Made by a program: the position numbers and the translations under genes. The notes beneath the pieces are model-generated. The model was not told where the DNA came from and did not search any database. It worked only from the letters and a program-made list of their open reading frames with translations. Shown here in pieces: positions 16,876-25,009 of a DNA stretch of 64,000 nt. Every line of letters begins with the position of its first letter. Within the stretch, counting starts at the first letter, position 1. Origin of the DNA: Pseudomonas protegens CHA0 (GTDB taxonomy: Bacteria; Pseudomonadota; Gammaproteobacteria; Pseudomonadales; Pseudomonadaceae); assembly GCF_000397205.1 (NCBI RefSeq), contig NC_021237.1, forward strand, positions 5,377,501-5,441,500, read 5' to 3'.

Positions 16876-17760
16876 TCACCACTTTATTTCGCCCTTGGCG
16901 ACCTTGGCGCTCAGCTCCAGGGAGCTGTCCTCGCCCAGGTCCGGGTAACGCTTTTTCATGGCCGCGATCAGCTCGGCGGAATCCTTGGCCTTGGCGGTTT
17001 CCTCGTCGAAGGCCTTGATGTAGTCCGCGGTGAAGTGCACCGGGGCCAGGGAACGCGCGCTGTCACCGAGGAAGTGCCCGGGGATCACGGTCTTGGGTTG
17101 CAGGCTGTCGATGGTCTTGAGGGTAGCCAGCCAGTCCGCATGGGACTGCGGGGTCTGGGTGTCGGCCATCCACACGTGGATGTTTTCCGCGACCACCACG
17201 CCACCGACCACCGCCTTGATCGACGGGATCCACACAAAGCTGCGGTCCGGCTGCTTGCCGTCCAGGCCAATGACGTCGAGCTTCTGCCCTTCCAGGGTCA
17301 GGCTGTGGCCCTTGAGCACGCCCGGCACGATGGTCTTGGCCGGTACGTCGGTGCCCATTTTCGGGCCCCAGAACGCCAGCTTGCCGTCCACCGTGGCCTT
17401 GATGTGATCCACGGTCGGCTGCGAAGCCACCACCTTGGCGTCGGGGAAGGCGGCGGTCAGGGTGTCGAGGCCGAAGTAGTAGTCCGGGTCACCATGGCTG
17501 ATGTAGATGGTGGTCAAGTGCTTGCCGCTGGCGCGGATCTTGTCCACCAGTTGCTGGGCCTGGGACTTGCCGAACTGGGCGTCCACCAGGATCGCGTCCT
17601 TCTTGCCGCTGACCAGCACCGAGGTCACCGGGAAGATTGCGTTGGCGCCCGGGTTGTAGACATCCAGGCTCAGGGGCGGCTCGGCGGCCGCGGCATGGGC
17701 GGCAAAGCCCAGGGTGGCAGTGGCCAGCAGCAAGCGTTTGAGTGAAGTGAATCCGATCAT
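16876..17760 (-). CDS. Secreted metallo-beta-lactamase-fold protein with variant metal motif
   Basis: A 294-residue protein with a signal peptide (KRLLLATATLGFAAHAAAAE), hence probably periplasmic. The fold is recognisable from SVLVSGKKDAILVDAQFG, the beta-strand TTIYISHGDPDYYFGLD and TVIPGHFLGDS. The usual HxHxDH metal site reads HGDPDY here: the second His is Asp and the last His is Tyr. This would change or weaken zinc binding. The variant resembles a group I know only by the label Vmh-type MBL proteins. A LysR gene is divergent from it and may regulate it. Confidence 0.8.
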   Translation of the reverse strand: MIGFTSLKRLLLATATLGFAAHAAAAEPPLSLDVYNPGANAIFPVTSVLVSGKKDAILVDAQFGKSQAQQLVDKIRASGKHLTTIYISHGDPDYYFGLDTLTAAFPDAKVVASQPTVDHIKATVDGKLAFWGPKMGTDVPAKTIVPGVLKGHSLTLEGQKLDVIGLDGKQPDRSFVWIPSIKAVVGGVVVAENIHVWMADTQTPQSHADWLATLKTIDSLQPKTVIPGHFLGDSARSLAPVHFTADYIKAFDEETAKAKDSAELIAAMKKRYPDLGEDSSLELSAKVAKGEIKW

Positions 17761-17873
17761 GAGGGCAGCTCCGGCATCTGTTGGCTGGGTTGGGATGGAC
17801 AGAGCTTAGTTGCCAGACTCGTTACAAAAAATGCGATGCTTGAACATAGTTTGTTTCTGAAAGCGGGCAAATC

Positions 17874-18779
17874 ATGGATCGTCTCCAAGCAATGCGGGTC
17901 TTCGTCACCGTCGTCGACCTGGGCAGCCAGTCGGCCGCCGCCGATCACCTGGACCTGTCGCGTCCGGTGGTGTCACGTTATCTGGCGGAATTGGAGGACT
18001 GGGTCGGCGCCCGGCTGATGCACCGAACCACGCGCAAGCTCAGCCTGACCGCCGCCGGCGGTGAGATTCTGCCCCGCTGCCGGCAGATGCTGGAGCTGTC
18101 CAGCGACATGCAGGCCGCGGTCGGCGAGCCGGACGATGCACCCCGCGGTCTGCTGCGCATCAGCGTCAGTACCTCGTTCGGCCAGTCGCAACTGGCGGAT
18201 GCCGTGGCCGACTACGTCAAGCGCTACCCGGGGGTCAGCATCGACCTGCAGATGCTCGATCGCACGGTGAACCTGGTGGATGAACGCATTGACCTGGCGA
18301 TCCGTACCAGCAATGACCTGGACCCGAACCTGATCGCCCGGCGCCTGACGGTCTGCCGCTCGGTGATCTGCGCCTCGCCGGCCTATCTGCGAGAGCACCC
18401 CGCGCCCCAGCGGGTGGAGGAACTGAACCGGCACAACTGCCTGACCCACTCCTACTTCGGCAAGAGCCTGTGGCATTTCGAACAGGATGGCGAACAGGTA
18501 TCGGTGCCGGTGCAGGGCAACATCAGCGCCAACGAGGCCAGCACGCTGCTGCGCACCACCATGGCCGGCGCCGGGATCGCCATGCTGCCCAGCTACCAGG
18601 CCGGTGAGTACATCAAGCGTGGAGAGCTGGTACGCCTGCTGCCCCACGCCGAACCGCGCACGATGAACATGTACGCGGTCTATGCCTCGCGCAAGCACAT
18701 GCCGGCGACCTTGCGCAGCATGCTCGACTTCCTGGTCCTCAGGTTTCCCCAGCAACCGCTCTGGGACGAAGGTTTGTAG
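17874..18779 (+). CDS. LysR-family transcriptional regulator
   Basis: A 301-residue LysR factor. The N-terminal helix-turn-helix reads MDRLQAMRVFVTVVDLGS through VVSRYLAELEDWVGARLMHR. The effector domain contains DLAIRTSNDLDPNLIARRL and the GAGIAMLPSYQ segment typical of the CrgA/DmlR branch. It is divergent from the MBL-fold gene with a 113-base gap, so that gene and possibly the reductase behind it are the likely targets. Confidence 0.9.
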   Translation: MDRLQAMRVFVTVVDLGSQSAAADHLDLSRPVVSRYLAELEDWVGARLMHRTTRKLSLTAAGGEILPRCRQMLELSSDMQAAVGEPDDAPRGLLRISVSTSFGQSQLADAVADYVKRYPGVSIDLQMLDRTVNLVDERIDLAIRTSNDLDPNLIARRLTVCRSVICASPAYLREHPAPQRVEELNRHNCLTHSYFGKSLWHFEQDGEQVSVPVQGNISANEASTLLRTTMAGAGIAMLPSYQAGEYIKRGELVRLLPHAEPRTMNMYAVYASRKHMPATLRSMLDFLVLRFPQQPLWDEGL

Positions 18780-18920
18780 ATAGATGCACGGCGCTGGCCG
18801 GGCTGCTCGATCCAACTGCTGAATACCCTGCCAAACAGGCCGGGCAAGCCCCCGCAACTGACCTATGCTGATAACAGTACCCCTTTAAACCAAAGGGGTA
18901 TGGGTTCAGAGGTCGTTGCC

Positions 18921-19097
18921 ATGAACGTCAAGACAAGAAGGTACCTGGCCATCTTCATGACCTGCACCGTGACCCTGGCGCTATACGGTACTGCCGCTTA
19001 TCGCGTGGAGCAGGCGCGCATGCAACCGCGCAACTACGCCAGTTGCAACCTGGAGCGCTGCATGCCCCACAACGCCACCTTGAACGCCCTCAGGTGA
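18921..19097 (+). CDS. Small membrane-anchored protein (58 aa)
   Basis: A 58-residue protein with one hydrophobic segment (YLAIFMTCTVTLALYGTAAY) near the N-terminus and a short polar tail with two Cys (ASCNLERCMPHN). ATG 18921 is preferred, with AGAGG about 9 bases upstream; an in-frame ATG at 18900 has none. Its end overlaps the end of the convergent AraC gene by 8 bases. I do not recognise the family. Confidence 0.55.
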   Translation: MNVKTRRYLAIFMTCTVTLALYGTAAYRVEQARMQPRNYASCNLERCMPHNATLNALR

Positions 19098-20004
19098 GCG
19101 TCAGCGAATCGGCGTCCCCGGCCTGATCGGCCTTCAGGCGGTCGCGAAATACCTTGGGCGAGATCCCCTCCCGGCGCCGGAACAGCCGGGTGAAGTTGGT
19201 GGGGTCGGAAAACCCCAGGTCCGCGGAAATCTCGTAGATGGTCATCCCGGTGTAGGTCAGCAGCCGCTTGGCTTCCAGTAGCTGGCGTTCGTGCATGATC
19301 TGCAGCGCCGGCTGCCCTGCCAGTTCACGGCAGGTGCCGTTGAGGTGCGACACTGAAATACCCAGCTTGTGGGCCAGGTCCTCGACCTTCACATGCTCGC
19401 GGTAATGGGCTTCCACCAACTGGATGAAGCCATTGAAATACTCACGGGCCCGCTGGGGACGCCGGCTGGCACTGCTGCGCTGCAACGCCTGGCGCCCGAC
19501 CCAGACCACAATCATGCTGACCAGCGCATGCATGAGCATTTCCCGAGCCGGCTGCTGCCCCTGGTACTCCTGCTGCAAGGCGGCGAACAAACCGTTCAGG
19601 TACGCCTCGTCTGCCCCCGTCGGATATCCCTCGGGCCTGGCCAGGGTATTTTGCCCCTGCCCCAGTTGGGTTTGCAGATGGCTTACCAGCGGCGCTGCCA
19701 GCGTCACCACATAACCTTCTATGTCTTCGGAAAACCGGAAGCCATGGACCGACAGCGGCGGCAGGACCTGGACCATCGATTTGTCCAGCAGGGTACGCTG
19801 GCCTTCGATCTCCAGTTCCGCCTGCCCACGGTATACAAACAGCAACTGGCAGAGGTCGGCATGCCGATGGGGCTTGATTTCCCAATGGTGCTCGCGGCTG
19901 CGCTGGCTGATGGGCTCGCAATGAAGCAGGTCCGGGGTAGGCCAGTCCAGGCTCTCGCCATAGAGCTTGAACACCGGAATCGACGCAAGGGCAGGCTTGT
20001 TCAT
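19090..20004 (-). CDS. AraC-family regulator (PobR-like)
   Basis: A 304-residue factor with an N-terminal cupin sensor (EHHWEIKPHRHADLCQLLFVYRGQ) and a C-terminal AraC-type double helix-turn-helix (KVEDLAHKLGISVSHLNGTCRE and IYEISADLGFSDPTNFTRLFRR). It resembles the PobR group, which in some strains controls p-hydroxybenzoate hydroxylase, but no pobA lies nearby so the effector is unknown. ATG 20004 (MNKPALASIPVF) is the usual family start; an in-frame codon at 20112 would add 36 residues. Confidence 0.85.
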   Translation of the reverse strand: MNKPALASIPVFKLYGESLDWPTPDLLHCEPISQRSREHHWEIKPHRHADLCQLLFVYRGQAELEIEGQRTLLDKSMVQVLPPLSVHGFRFSEDIEGYVVTLAAPLVSHLQTQLGQGQNTLARPEGYPTGADEAYLNGLFAALQQEYQGQQPAREMLMHALVSMIVVWVGRQALQRSSASRRPQRAREYFNGFIQLVEAHYREHVKVEDLAHKLGISVSHLNGTCRELAGQPALQIMHERQLLEAKRLLTYTGMTIYEISADLGFSDPTNFTRLFRRREGISPKVFRDRLKADQAGDADSLTLT

Positions 20005-20312
20005 CACTACAGTCCAGGCCTCAGTGTGACGGGCGACGGGGGCGCCAGCGGGCGAACCATCAGACAACCGCCAGGGCTCTTCGATAAACGAATACGCCCG
20101 GGCGAAATGCAAGCAACAGCAACATCAATGGACATTGACCGGGCCGGTGTTCAGAGCACCGGCCCAGTGCCGGGCACTATACAGAATGCGTCCCATTAGC
20201 AGCTAATTCCCACCGAATAATCTGCGTTTTCGTCTGACCGCCCAGGTCTTCACAGAGCATCGTTCCCATCAGTTAAGCCCAGATGAAAATCCCCGGAGAC
20301 TTCCTTGTATGG

Positions 20313-20337
20313 CTATCTAGTAGGCTCCTATCTAGTA
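20313..20337 (+). repeat. 10-bp direct repeat upstream of MFS efflux gene
   Basis: CTATCTAGTA occurs at 20313-20322 and again at 20328-20337, a 15-bp period, about 60-90 bases before the proposed start. TTGTAT (20305-20310) is a possible -35. The arrangement suggests a promoter/operator, though no regulator gene is adjacent except the divergent AraC gene. The rest of the 395-base gap (20005-20399) shows nothing else clear. Confidence 0.45.
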
Positions 20338-20399
20338 CACTGAAGCGCACTTCCACCGGCCTTGCTCCGCCGGGTCAATCTCTGCCCGCAGGTTCTTTC

Positions 20400-21917
20400 G
20401 TGACCCACTTCCAACAGCCCGTCTCGCCCAAACCGGCCATTCGCAGCGTGCTGATCGCCCTGATGCTGGCGATCTTTCTCGGCGCCCTGGACCAGACCAT
20501 CGTCGCCGTCTCCATGCCGGCCATTTCCGCCCAGTTCAAGGACGTCGGCCTGCTGGCCTGGGTGATCTCCGGCTACATGGTGGCGATGACCGTGGCAGTG
20601 CCCATCTACGGCAAGCTCGGCGACCTCTACGGCCGCCGCCGCTTGATGCTGTTCGGCATGGGGCTGTTCACCCTGGCCTCGCTGTTCTGCGGCCTGGCAC
20701 AGAACATGGAGCAACTGGTGCTGGCGCGGATTTTTCAGGGTATCGGCGCCGGCGGCATGATCTCCGTGAGCCAGGCCATCATTGGCGACATAGTTCCGCC
20801 TCGGGAGCGCGGTCGCTACCAGGGCTACTTCAGCAGCATGTACGCAGTGGCCAGCGTCGCCGGCCCGGTGCTGGGCGGCTACATGACCGAATTCCTTTCC
20901 TGGCGCTGGGTGTTCCTGATCAACCTGCCTCTGGGCCTGGGCGCCTGGTGGGTGGCGCATCGCACTCTGATCGGGCTGCCGGTGCCCCAGCGCAAGCCGA
21001 TCATTGACTACCTCGGCACCGTGCTGATGATCATCGGCCTGACCGCCCTGTTGCTGGGTATCACCCAGGTAGGCCAGGGCTATTCCTGGCGCAGCGCCGA
21101 AGTGCTCGATCTGCTGGCCATCGCGGTCATCGTCCTGGCACTGTTCGTCTGGCATGAGCGCCGGGCCCGGGAACCCCTGCTGCCGATGCACCTGTTCACC
21201 AACCGCAACGCGCTGCTGTGCTGGTGCACGATCTTCTTCACCAGCTTCCAGGCCATTTCCCTGATCGTGCTGATGCCGCTGCGCTTCCAGAGCATCACCG
21301 GCGCCGGGGCCGACAGTGCCGCCCTGCACCTGCTGCCGCTGGCCATGGGTCTGCCAATGGGCGCCTATTGTGCCGGGCGCCTGACCTCGGTCACCGGGCG
21401 CTACAAGCCGATGATCCTCAGTGGCGCGCTGCTGATGCCGCTGTCGATCCTCGGCATGGCCCTGGTGCCGCCGCAGTCGGAGCTGCTCAGCGGCCTGTTC
21501 ATGCTGCTCTGCGGGATCGCTGGCGGCATGCAGTTCCCCACCTCCCTGGTGGGCACGCAGAACTCGGTGGAGCAACGGGATATCGGCGTGGCCACCAGCA
21601 CCACCAACCTGTTCCGCGCCCTCGGCGGGGCGGTGGGCGTGGCGCTGATGTCGGCGTTGCTGCTGGCCTTGCTCCAGGATTCCAGCCTGGCCCATCTCGG
21701 TGGCGCCGGGCTGATGGTTGAAGGGCACTCCGGCAATGCCCTGCTGGAAGGCCTGAACGCCGCCCCCGGCCCGGCGCGGGACGCCTTGCGAGCCGAGTTG
21801 CTGACGACCTTCAAGCATCTGTTGCTGGTCAGTGCCGGGGTATCCCTGCTGGGGCTGGCAGCGGCGATCGCCATGCCCAATCGCCTGCTGCGCGGTCGTG
21901 AAGACAAGGCGCGTTAA
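20400..21917 (+). CDS. DHA2-family (EmrB/QacA) drug efflux MFS transporter
   Basis: Proton-driven multidrug exporter of about 505 residues with 14 predicted helices. Family signatures: LDQTIVAVSMPAISAQF in helix 1, GKLGDLYGRRRLMLFG after helix 2, ARIFQGIGAGGMISVSQAIIGDIV, and the motif C-like region VASVAGPVLGGYM. GTG 20400 gives the usual short cytosolic N-terminus (THFQQPVSPKPAIRSVLIAL). Starting at ATG 20283 would add 39 unlikely residues over the putative operator. No membrane-fusion partner (EmrA) is adjacent. Confidence 0.88.
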   Translation: MTHFQQPVSPKPAIRSVLIALMLAIFLGALDQTIVAVSMPAISAQFKDVGLLAWVISGYMVAMTVAVPIYGKLGDLYGRRRLMLFGMGLFTLASLFCGLAQNMEQLVLARIFQGIGAGGMISVSQAIIGDIVPPRERGRYQGYFSSMYAVASVAGPVLGGYMTEFLSWRWVFLINLPLGLGAWWVAHRTLIGLPVPQRKPIIDYLGTVLMIIGLTALLLGITQVGQGYSWRSAEVLDLLAIAVIVLALFVWHERRAREPLLPMHLFTNRNALLCWCTIFFTSFQAISLIVLMPLRFQSITGAGADSAALHLLPLAMGLPMGAYCAGRLTSVTGRYKPMILSGALLMPLSILGMALVPPQSELLSGLFMLLCGIAGGMQFPTSLVGTQNSVEQRDIGVATSTTNLFRALGGAVGVALMSALLLALLQDSSLAHLGGAGLMVEGHSGNALLEGLNAAPGPARDALRAELLTTFKHLLLVSAGVSLLGLAAAIAMPNRLLRGREDKAR

Positions 21918-21931
21918 CCCGCCCCGGGCTC

Positions 21932-21996
21932 CTGTAGCCGCTTTGGTCGAAGCGCTCCAGCCTTTGCTGAAGCAGCCTGCGGCAGCGGCTGCAGGG
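21932..21996. repeat. REP-like imperfect palindrome
   Basis: CCTGTAGCCGCT (21932-21943) and AGCGGCTGCAGG (21985-21996) are near-complementary ends of a 65-bp unit with further internal pairing. It lies between convergent genes, as REP elements usually do. Confidence 0.6.
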
Positions 21997-22004
21997 CAGC
22001 ATGA

Positions 22005-22850
22005 TCAAGGGCTGTAGTAGCCCACCGCAACCAGCAGATTCCCTACCTTGCGCAGGTAGGCATGCTTGTCCTCCACCTTGCCGGTCACCGGGTTCTTCCA
22101 GCGGTATTGGTATTCGCCCTGATCCTCGCGAGCCATGAGCGCCAGCATCGGCTCGCCCACCGGCTTGCCTTCGGGATCCCTGATCTTGGCGAAGTCGGTG
22201 TTGAGCAAACGCAGGTTGGTGCCATGGGCCAGGTAGCGCCGGCTGTCCATGTCCACCACGAACACGTACAGATCGTCCTCAAGAAAACCGCCCTGCAACT
22301 GGTTGATCGCCTTGAGCGTGCCGTTGCGGTCCGTGCTCAAGGCCGTGGCTGCCCTCTCCAGCAATGCCCTGGCCTGCTCGGCCGACGCCCGGGGCTGGTA
22401 GTAACCCACCGCCAGGATGCGTTCGCCGACCCGCTGGAAATACACATGCTTGCGCTCGATCTTGCCGTCGGCCCAGTTCTGCCAGCGGTACTCGGCCTGC
22501 TGGATGCCATTGCCCTCGGGCGTCTTCAACGCTTGCTTGAACGCCTTGCGCAAGTCCGGCCCCAGGACTTGCGACACATCACGGCCAATCAACGCCGACG
22601 AGGGACCGCCACTGGCCAGCATCACGCCTTGGGTATCCACCACGAACACATAGCGGTCGTGGTCGACGAACTCGCCCTGGCGGCTGAAGGCTGCGAATGC
22701 CTTGTCGCCCTGATCGTGGTAGTAGCCCAGGGCCTTTTCCAGCAGCGCCCGGGCCGCCGCGCCATCATCCACCGACGGCGCCGCCTGCAGCGGGCCCAAG
22801 CACAACAGCAGCAGCCAGCCCACCCAGGTATTTCCAAGCCACAGTCTCAT
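22005..22850 (-). CDS. Secreted protein with two tandem Cache domains
   Basis: A 281-residue exported protein: signal peptide (WVGWLLLLCLGPLQAA) followed by two similar ~115-residue halves. Each half has a helix, then YVFVVDTQGVMLAS or YVFVVDMDSRRYLA, a YRWQNWADGKIERKH or YRWKNPVTGKVEDKH segment, and the ending AVGYYQP or AVGYYSP. This is the single-Cache type 2 fold, normally the ligand sensor of chemoreceptors and kinases, but here with no transmembrane helix or signalling domain. It may be a periplasmic ligand binder working with a separate receptor; this is inference. Confidence 0.82.
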   Translation of the reverse strand: MRLWLGNTWVGWLLLLCLGPLQAAPSVDDGAAARALLEKALGYYHDQGDKAFAAFSRQGEFVDHDRYVFVVDTQGVMLASGGPSSALIGRDVSQVLGPDLRKAFKQALKTPEGNGIQQAEYRWQNWADGKIERKHVYFQRVGERILAVGYYQPRASAEQARALLERAATALSTDRNGTLKAINQLQGGFLEDDLYVFVVDMDSRRYLAHGTNLRLLNTDFAKIRDPEGKPVGEPMLALMAREDQGEYQYRWKNPVTGKVEDKHAYLRKVGNLLVAVGYYSP

Positions 22851-22937
22851 CGCCCGCTCCTCGTTCGTGTTGGCGTTCGAAGAGCGTAGACGGCTGCAGG
22901 ATATGCGGAAACATTCAGCACACGGGGGGTGAACCGA

Positions 22938-22966
22938 CGCCTTCCCACGCCAGGCGTGGGAAGGCG
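22938..22966. repeat. Strong 14-bp hairpin (terminator-like, no T-tract)
   Basis: CGCCTTCCCACGCC and its exact complement GGCGTGGGAAGGCG with one base between lie just after the end of the coiled-coil gene. A stem this perfect probably marks its mRNA 3' end. Confidence 0.6.
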
Positions 22967-22973
22967 GCCCCCA

Positions 22974-23813
22974 TCAAGGGCGGGTGTTGATCTGCTGCTG
23001 CAGGTTCTGGATCTGGCTTTGCAGCGTGTTGATGTTGCGGGTCACCTGGCCGCGAAAGGCGTCGAACTCGGCAGTGCTGGCACCGTTTTGCGCAGCGGCG
23101 GGACGGTTGTCCTGCTGGCTCTTGAGCACGATCAGGTCCTGTTCCAGACGCTCGATGGCGGCGCTCGGATTGCCCTGTTTCTTCAGCGTGGCCAGGTCGG
23201 CGCCCAGGCTCTTGAGCTGGGCATCGACCTTGCCATTGTCGATCTGGGCGCTTTTCAGGCTCGCCAGTTCACCGCTCAAGGCTTTCACCTGAGCCTGCAA
23301 CTGGCTGTTGGCTGCTTGCTGTTCGGCGGTCTGCGCGCTCATCTGCGCCAGGCGCTTGTCCAGATCGGTGGCCTGCCCCGCCACGCCCTGCTGCTGTCGG
23401 CTCTGGTCCTGCAAGCGGCTCTCCAGTTGCTTGATCTGCAGCTTCAGCGCTTCACTGTCCGTGGTGACATTGGTCTGGCTGGCCACCACCTTGCCGGAGA
23501 TGTCCTGCAGGCGTCCGGCCGCTTCCTCACTGATCCTGGCGAAGCTTTCCTGGGTCGCCACCAATTGCTGTTCCATCAGCGAAATCTGCTGGAAGCTCCA
23601 CCAGGCAAGGCCGATGAAGGCAAAGAACAAGGCGCCCACCAATGCCCAGAGCGGGCCGGTGCTGGGGCTCTTGACCTTGACTACCGGCGTGCCGCGCGAA
23701 TGCACGGAGGTACGCTCGCGGGCAGCGCTGGTGGTGGGGAAGACATCGTCGTCGAGAGGATCGGCGCGCAGACTGGGAACGTCGTCGAAGTCATCGTTTG
23801 CATCGTTACGCAT
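22974..23813 (-). CDS. Single-pass membrane protein with long coiled coil
   Basis: A 279-residue protein of unknown function. The first ~60 residues are polar and acidic (NDANDDFDDVPSLRADPLDDD), one helix follows (ALVGALFFAFIGLAWW, about 75-92), and the rest is a Gln/Ala-rich coiled coil with regular leucines to the C-terminus (IQNLQQQINTRP). The predicted topology is cytoplasmic N-terminus and periplasmic coiled coil. ATG 23813 has AAGG upstream and is preferred over in-frame codon 23882. Similar genes are sometimes labelled ATPase, but I see no nucleotide-binding motif. Confidence 0.75.
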   Translation of the reverse strand: MRNDANDDFDDVPSLRADPLDDDVFPTTSAARERTSVHSRGTPVVKVKSPSTGPLWALVGALFFAFIGLAWWSFQQISLMEQQLVATQESFARISEEAAGRLQDISGKVVASQTNVTTDSEALKLQIKQLESRLQDQSRQQQGVAGQATDLDKRLAQMSAQTAEQQAANSQLQAQVKALSGELASLKSAQIDNGKVDAQLKSLGADLATLKKQGNPSAAIERLEQDLIVLKSQQDNRPAAAQNGASTAEFDAFRGQVTRNINTLQSQIQNLQQQINTRP

Positions 23814-23919
23814 GGGGCAACCTTTGTGAAACGCGGTGGTGGCTGAGTGCGGCGAGTATAAACCGCTAATCCGCCCGGCCAATGGACCGGGCCGGGCAAA
23901 CTCGGTTCAGTCTTTGGTT

Positions 23920-24912
23920 TCAGCTTATGTCCTGGGCTTTCCACCAGGCGCAGAACTCATCCAGGGCCGCCCACAGGCTGACCTTGGGCTCATAGCCGAG
24001 ATAATGCCGGGCACGGCTGATATCCAGGGTGAAATTCTTGTTCATGACCTGCATTCCCAGGCGCGACAGAGTCGGCTCCGGTCGCCCCGGCCAGAGCTTG
24101 CAGAAACCTTCGTTGAGCGCCGCCACGCCATAGGCCAGGCCGAAGGAACGATAACGGGTGACTTGCGGCACCTGCATCTGGCGCATCACATAATTGACCA
24201 CATCCCACAAAGGCACCGGTGTGCCGTTGCTGATGTTGTAGGCCTTGCCCAAGGCCGAGCCGCTGGCGTGCAGGCTGCTGAACAACGCCTCGTTGAGGTT
24301 GTGCACACTGGTGAAATCGACCTTGTTCAGGCCGTTGCCGACAATGGCCAGGCGGCCCTTGCGCTGCATCTTCAACAGCCGCGGGAAGATGCTCATGTCG
24401 CCGGCGCCGGTGACGAAGCGCGGGCGCAGGGCAAGCACTTCAAGGCCGAACTCCTGGGCGCCGAAGACCTTTTGCTCGGCCAGGTACTTGGTGGCCGCAT
24501 AAGGATGCCGGAAGCGCTTGGGCACTTGTTCCTCGGTCAACCCCAGGTGATCCCGGCCGTCGAAGTAGATCGAGGGCGAAGACAGGTGCACCAGCCGCTG
24601 CACCCGCTGCTTGAGGCAGGCTTCGACCACGTTCTCGGTGACCAGCACATTGCCCTGGTGGAAGTCCTGGTAGCGCCCCCACAAACCCACGGCACCGGCG
24701 CAATGCACCACGCTGTCGACGTCGCGGCACAGCTCGCGCACCAGATCGGCATCGCTCAGGTCACCCTGGACGAACTCAGCGCCACGGCGCACCAGATGCT
24801 CCACGGCTTCGGCGCGACGGCCATTGACCCGCACCTCCAGGCCCTGCTCAAGGGCAAAGCGGGCGAAGCGCCCGCCGATGAAGCCGCTTGCGCCGGTAAC
24901 CAGAATCTTCAT
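23920..24912 (-). CDS. NAD-dependent epimerase/3beta-HSD-family reductase
   Basis: A 330-residue extended short-chain reductase. It has the N-terminal cofactor motif MKILVTGASGFIGGRFA, the VHCAGAVGLWG strand and the catalytic PYAATKYLAE (YxxxK, about residue 150), with Ser in LVHLSSPSIYF. The sequence resembles the 3-beta-hydroxysteroid-dehydrogenase/OleD branch, whose members reduce or epimerise ketones on lipid or sugar substrates; the substrate here is unknown. It is followed 107 bases on by the coiled-coil gene in the same direction and may form an operon with it. Confidence 0.85.
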   Translation of the reverse strand: MKILVTGASGFIGGRFARFALEQGLEVRVNGRRAEAVEHLVRRGAEFVQGDLSDADLVRELCRDVDSVVHCAGAVGLWGRYQDFHQGNVLVTENVVEACLKQRVQRLVHLSSPSIYFDGRDHLGLTEEQVPKRFRHPYAATKYLAEQKVFGAQEFGLEVLALRPRFVTGAGDMSIFPRLLKMQRKGRLAIVGNGLNKVDFTSVHNLNEALFSSLHASGSALGKAYNISNGTPVPLWDVVNYVMRQMQVPQVTRYRSFGLAYGVAALNEGFCKLWPGRPEPTLSRLGMQVMNKNFTLDISRARHYLGYEPKVSLWAALDEFCAWWKAQDIS

Positions 24913-24949
24913 GAAATATTCCTAAGAAAGCAGTGACGAGCTACGAGCT

Positions 24950-24999
24950 ACAAGCTGCAAGTTAAAAATCAGTGCGCAAGCTGTCTACTTGCAGCTTGT
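24950..24999. repeat. Inverted repeat, 13-bp perfect arms (Pseudomonas intergenic element)
   Basis: ACAAGCTGCAAGT (24950-24962) and ACTTGCAGCTTGT (24987-24999) flank a 24-base AT-rich spacer. The unit is extended by further related words (GAGCTACGAGCTACAAGC), as in the AGCTACAAGCTGCAAG elements common between Pseudomonas genes. Confidence 0.7.
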
Positions 25000-25009
25000 C
25001 GCTTGACGC

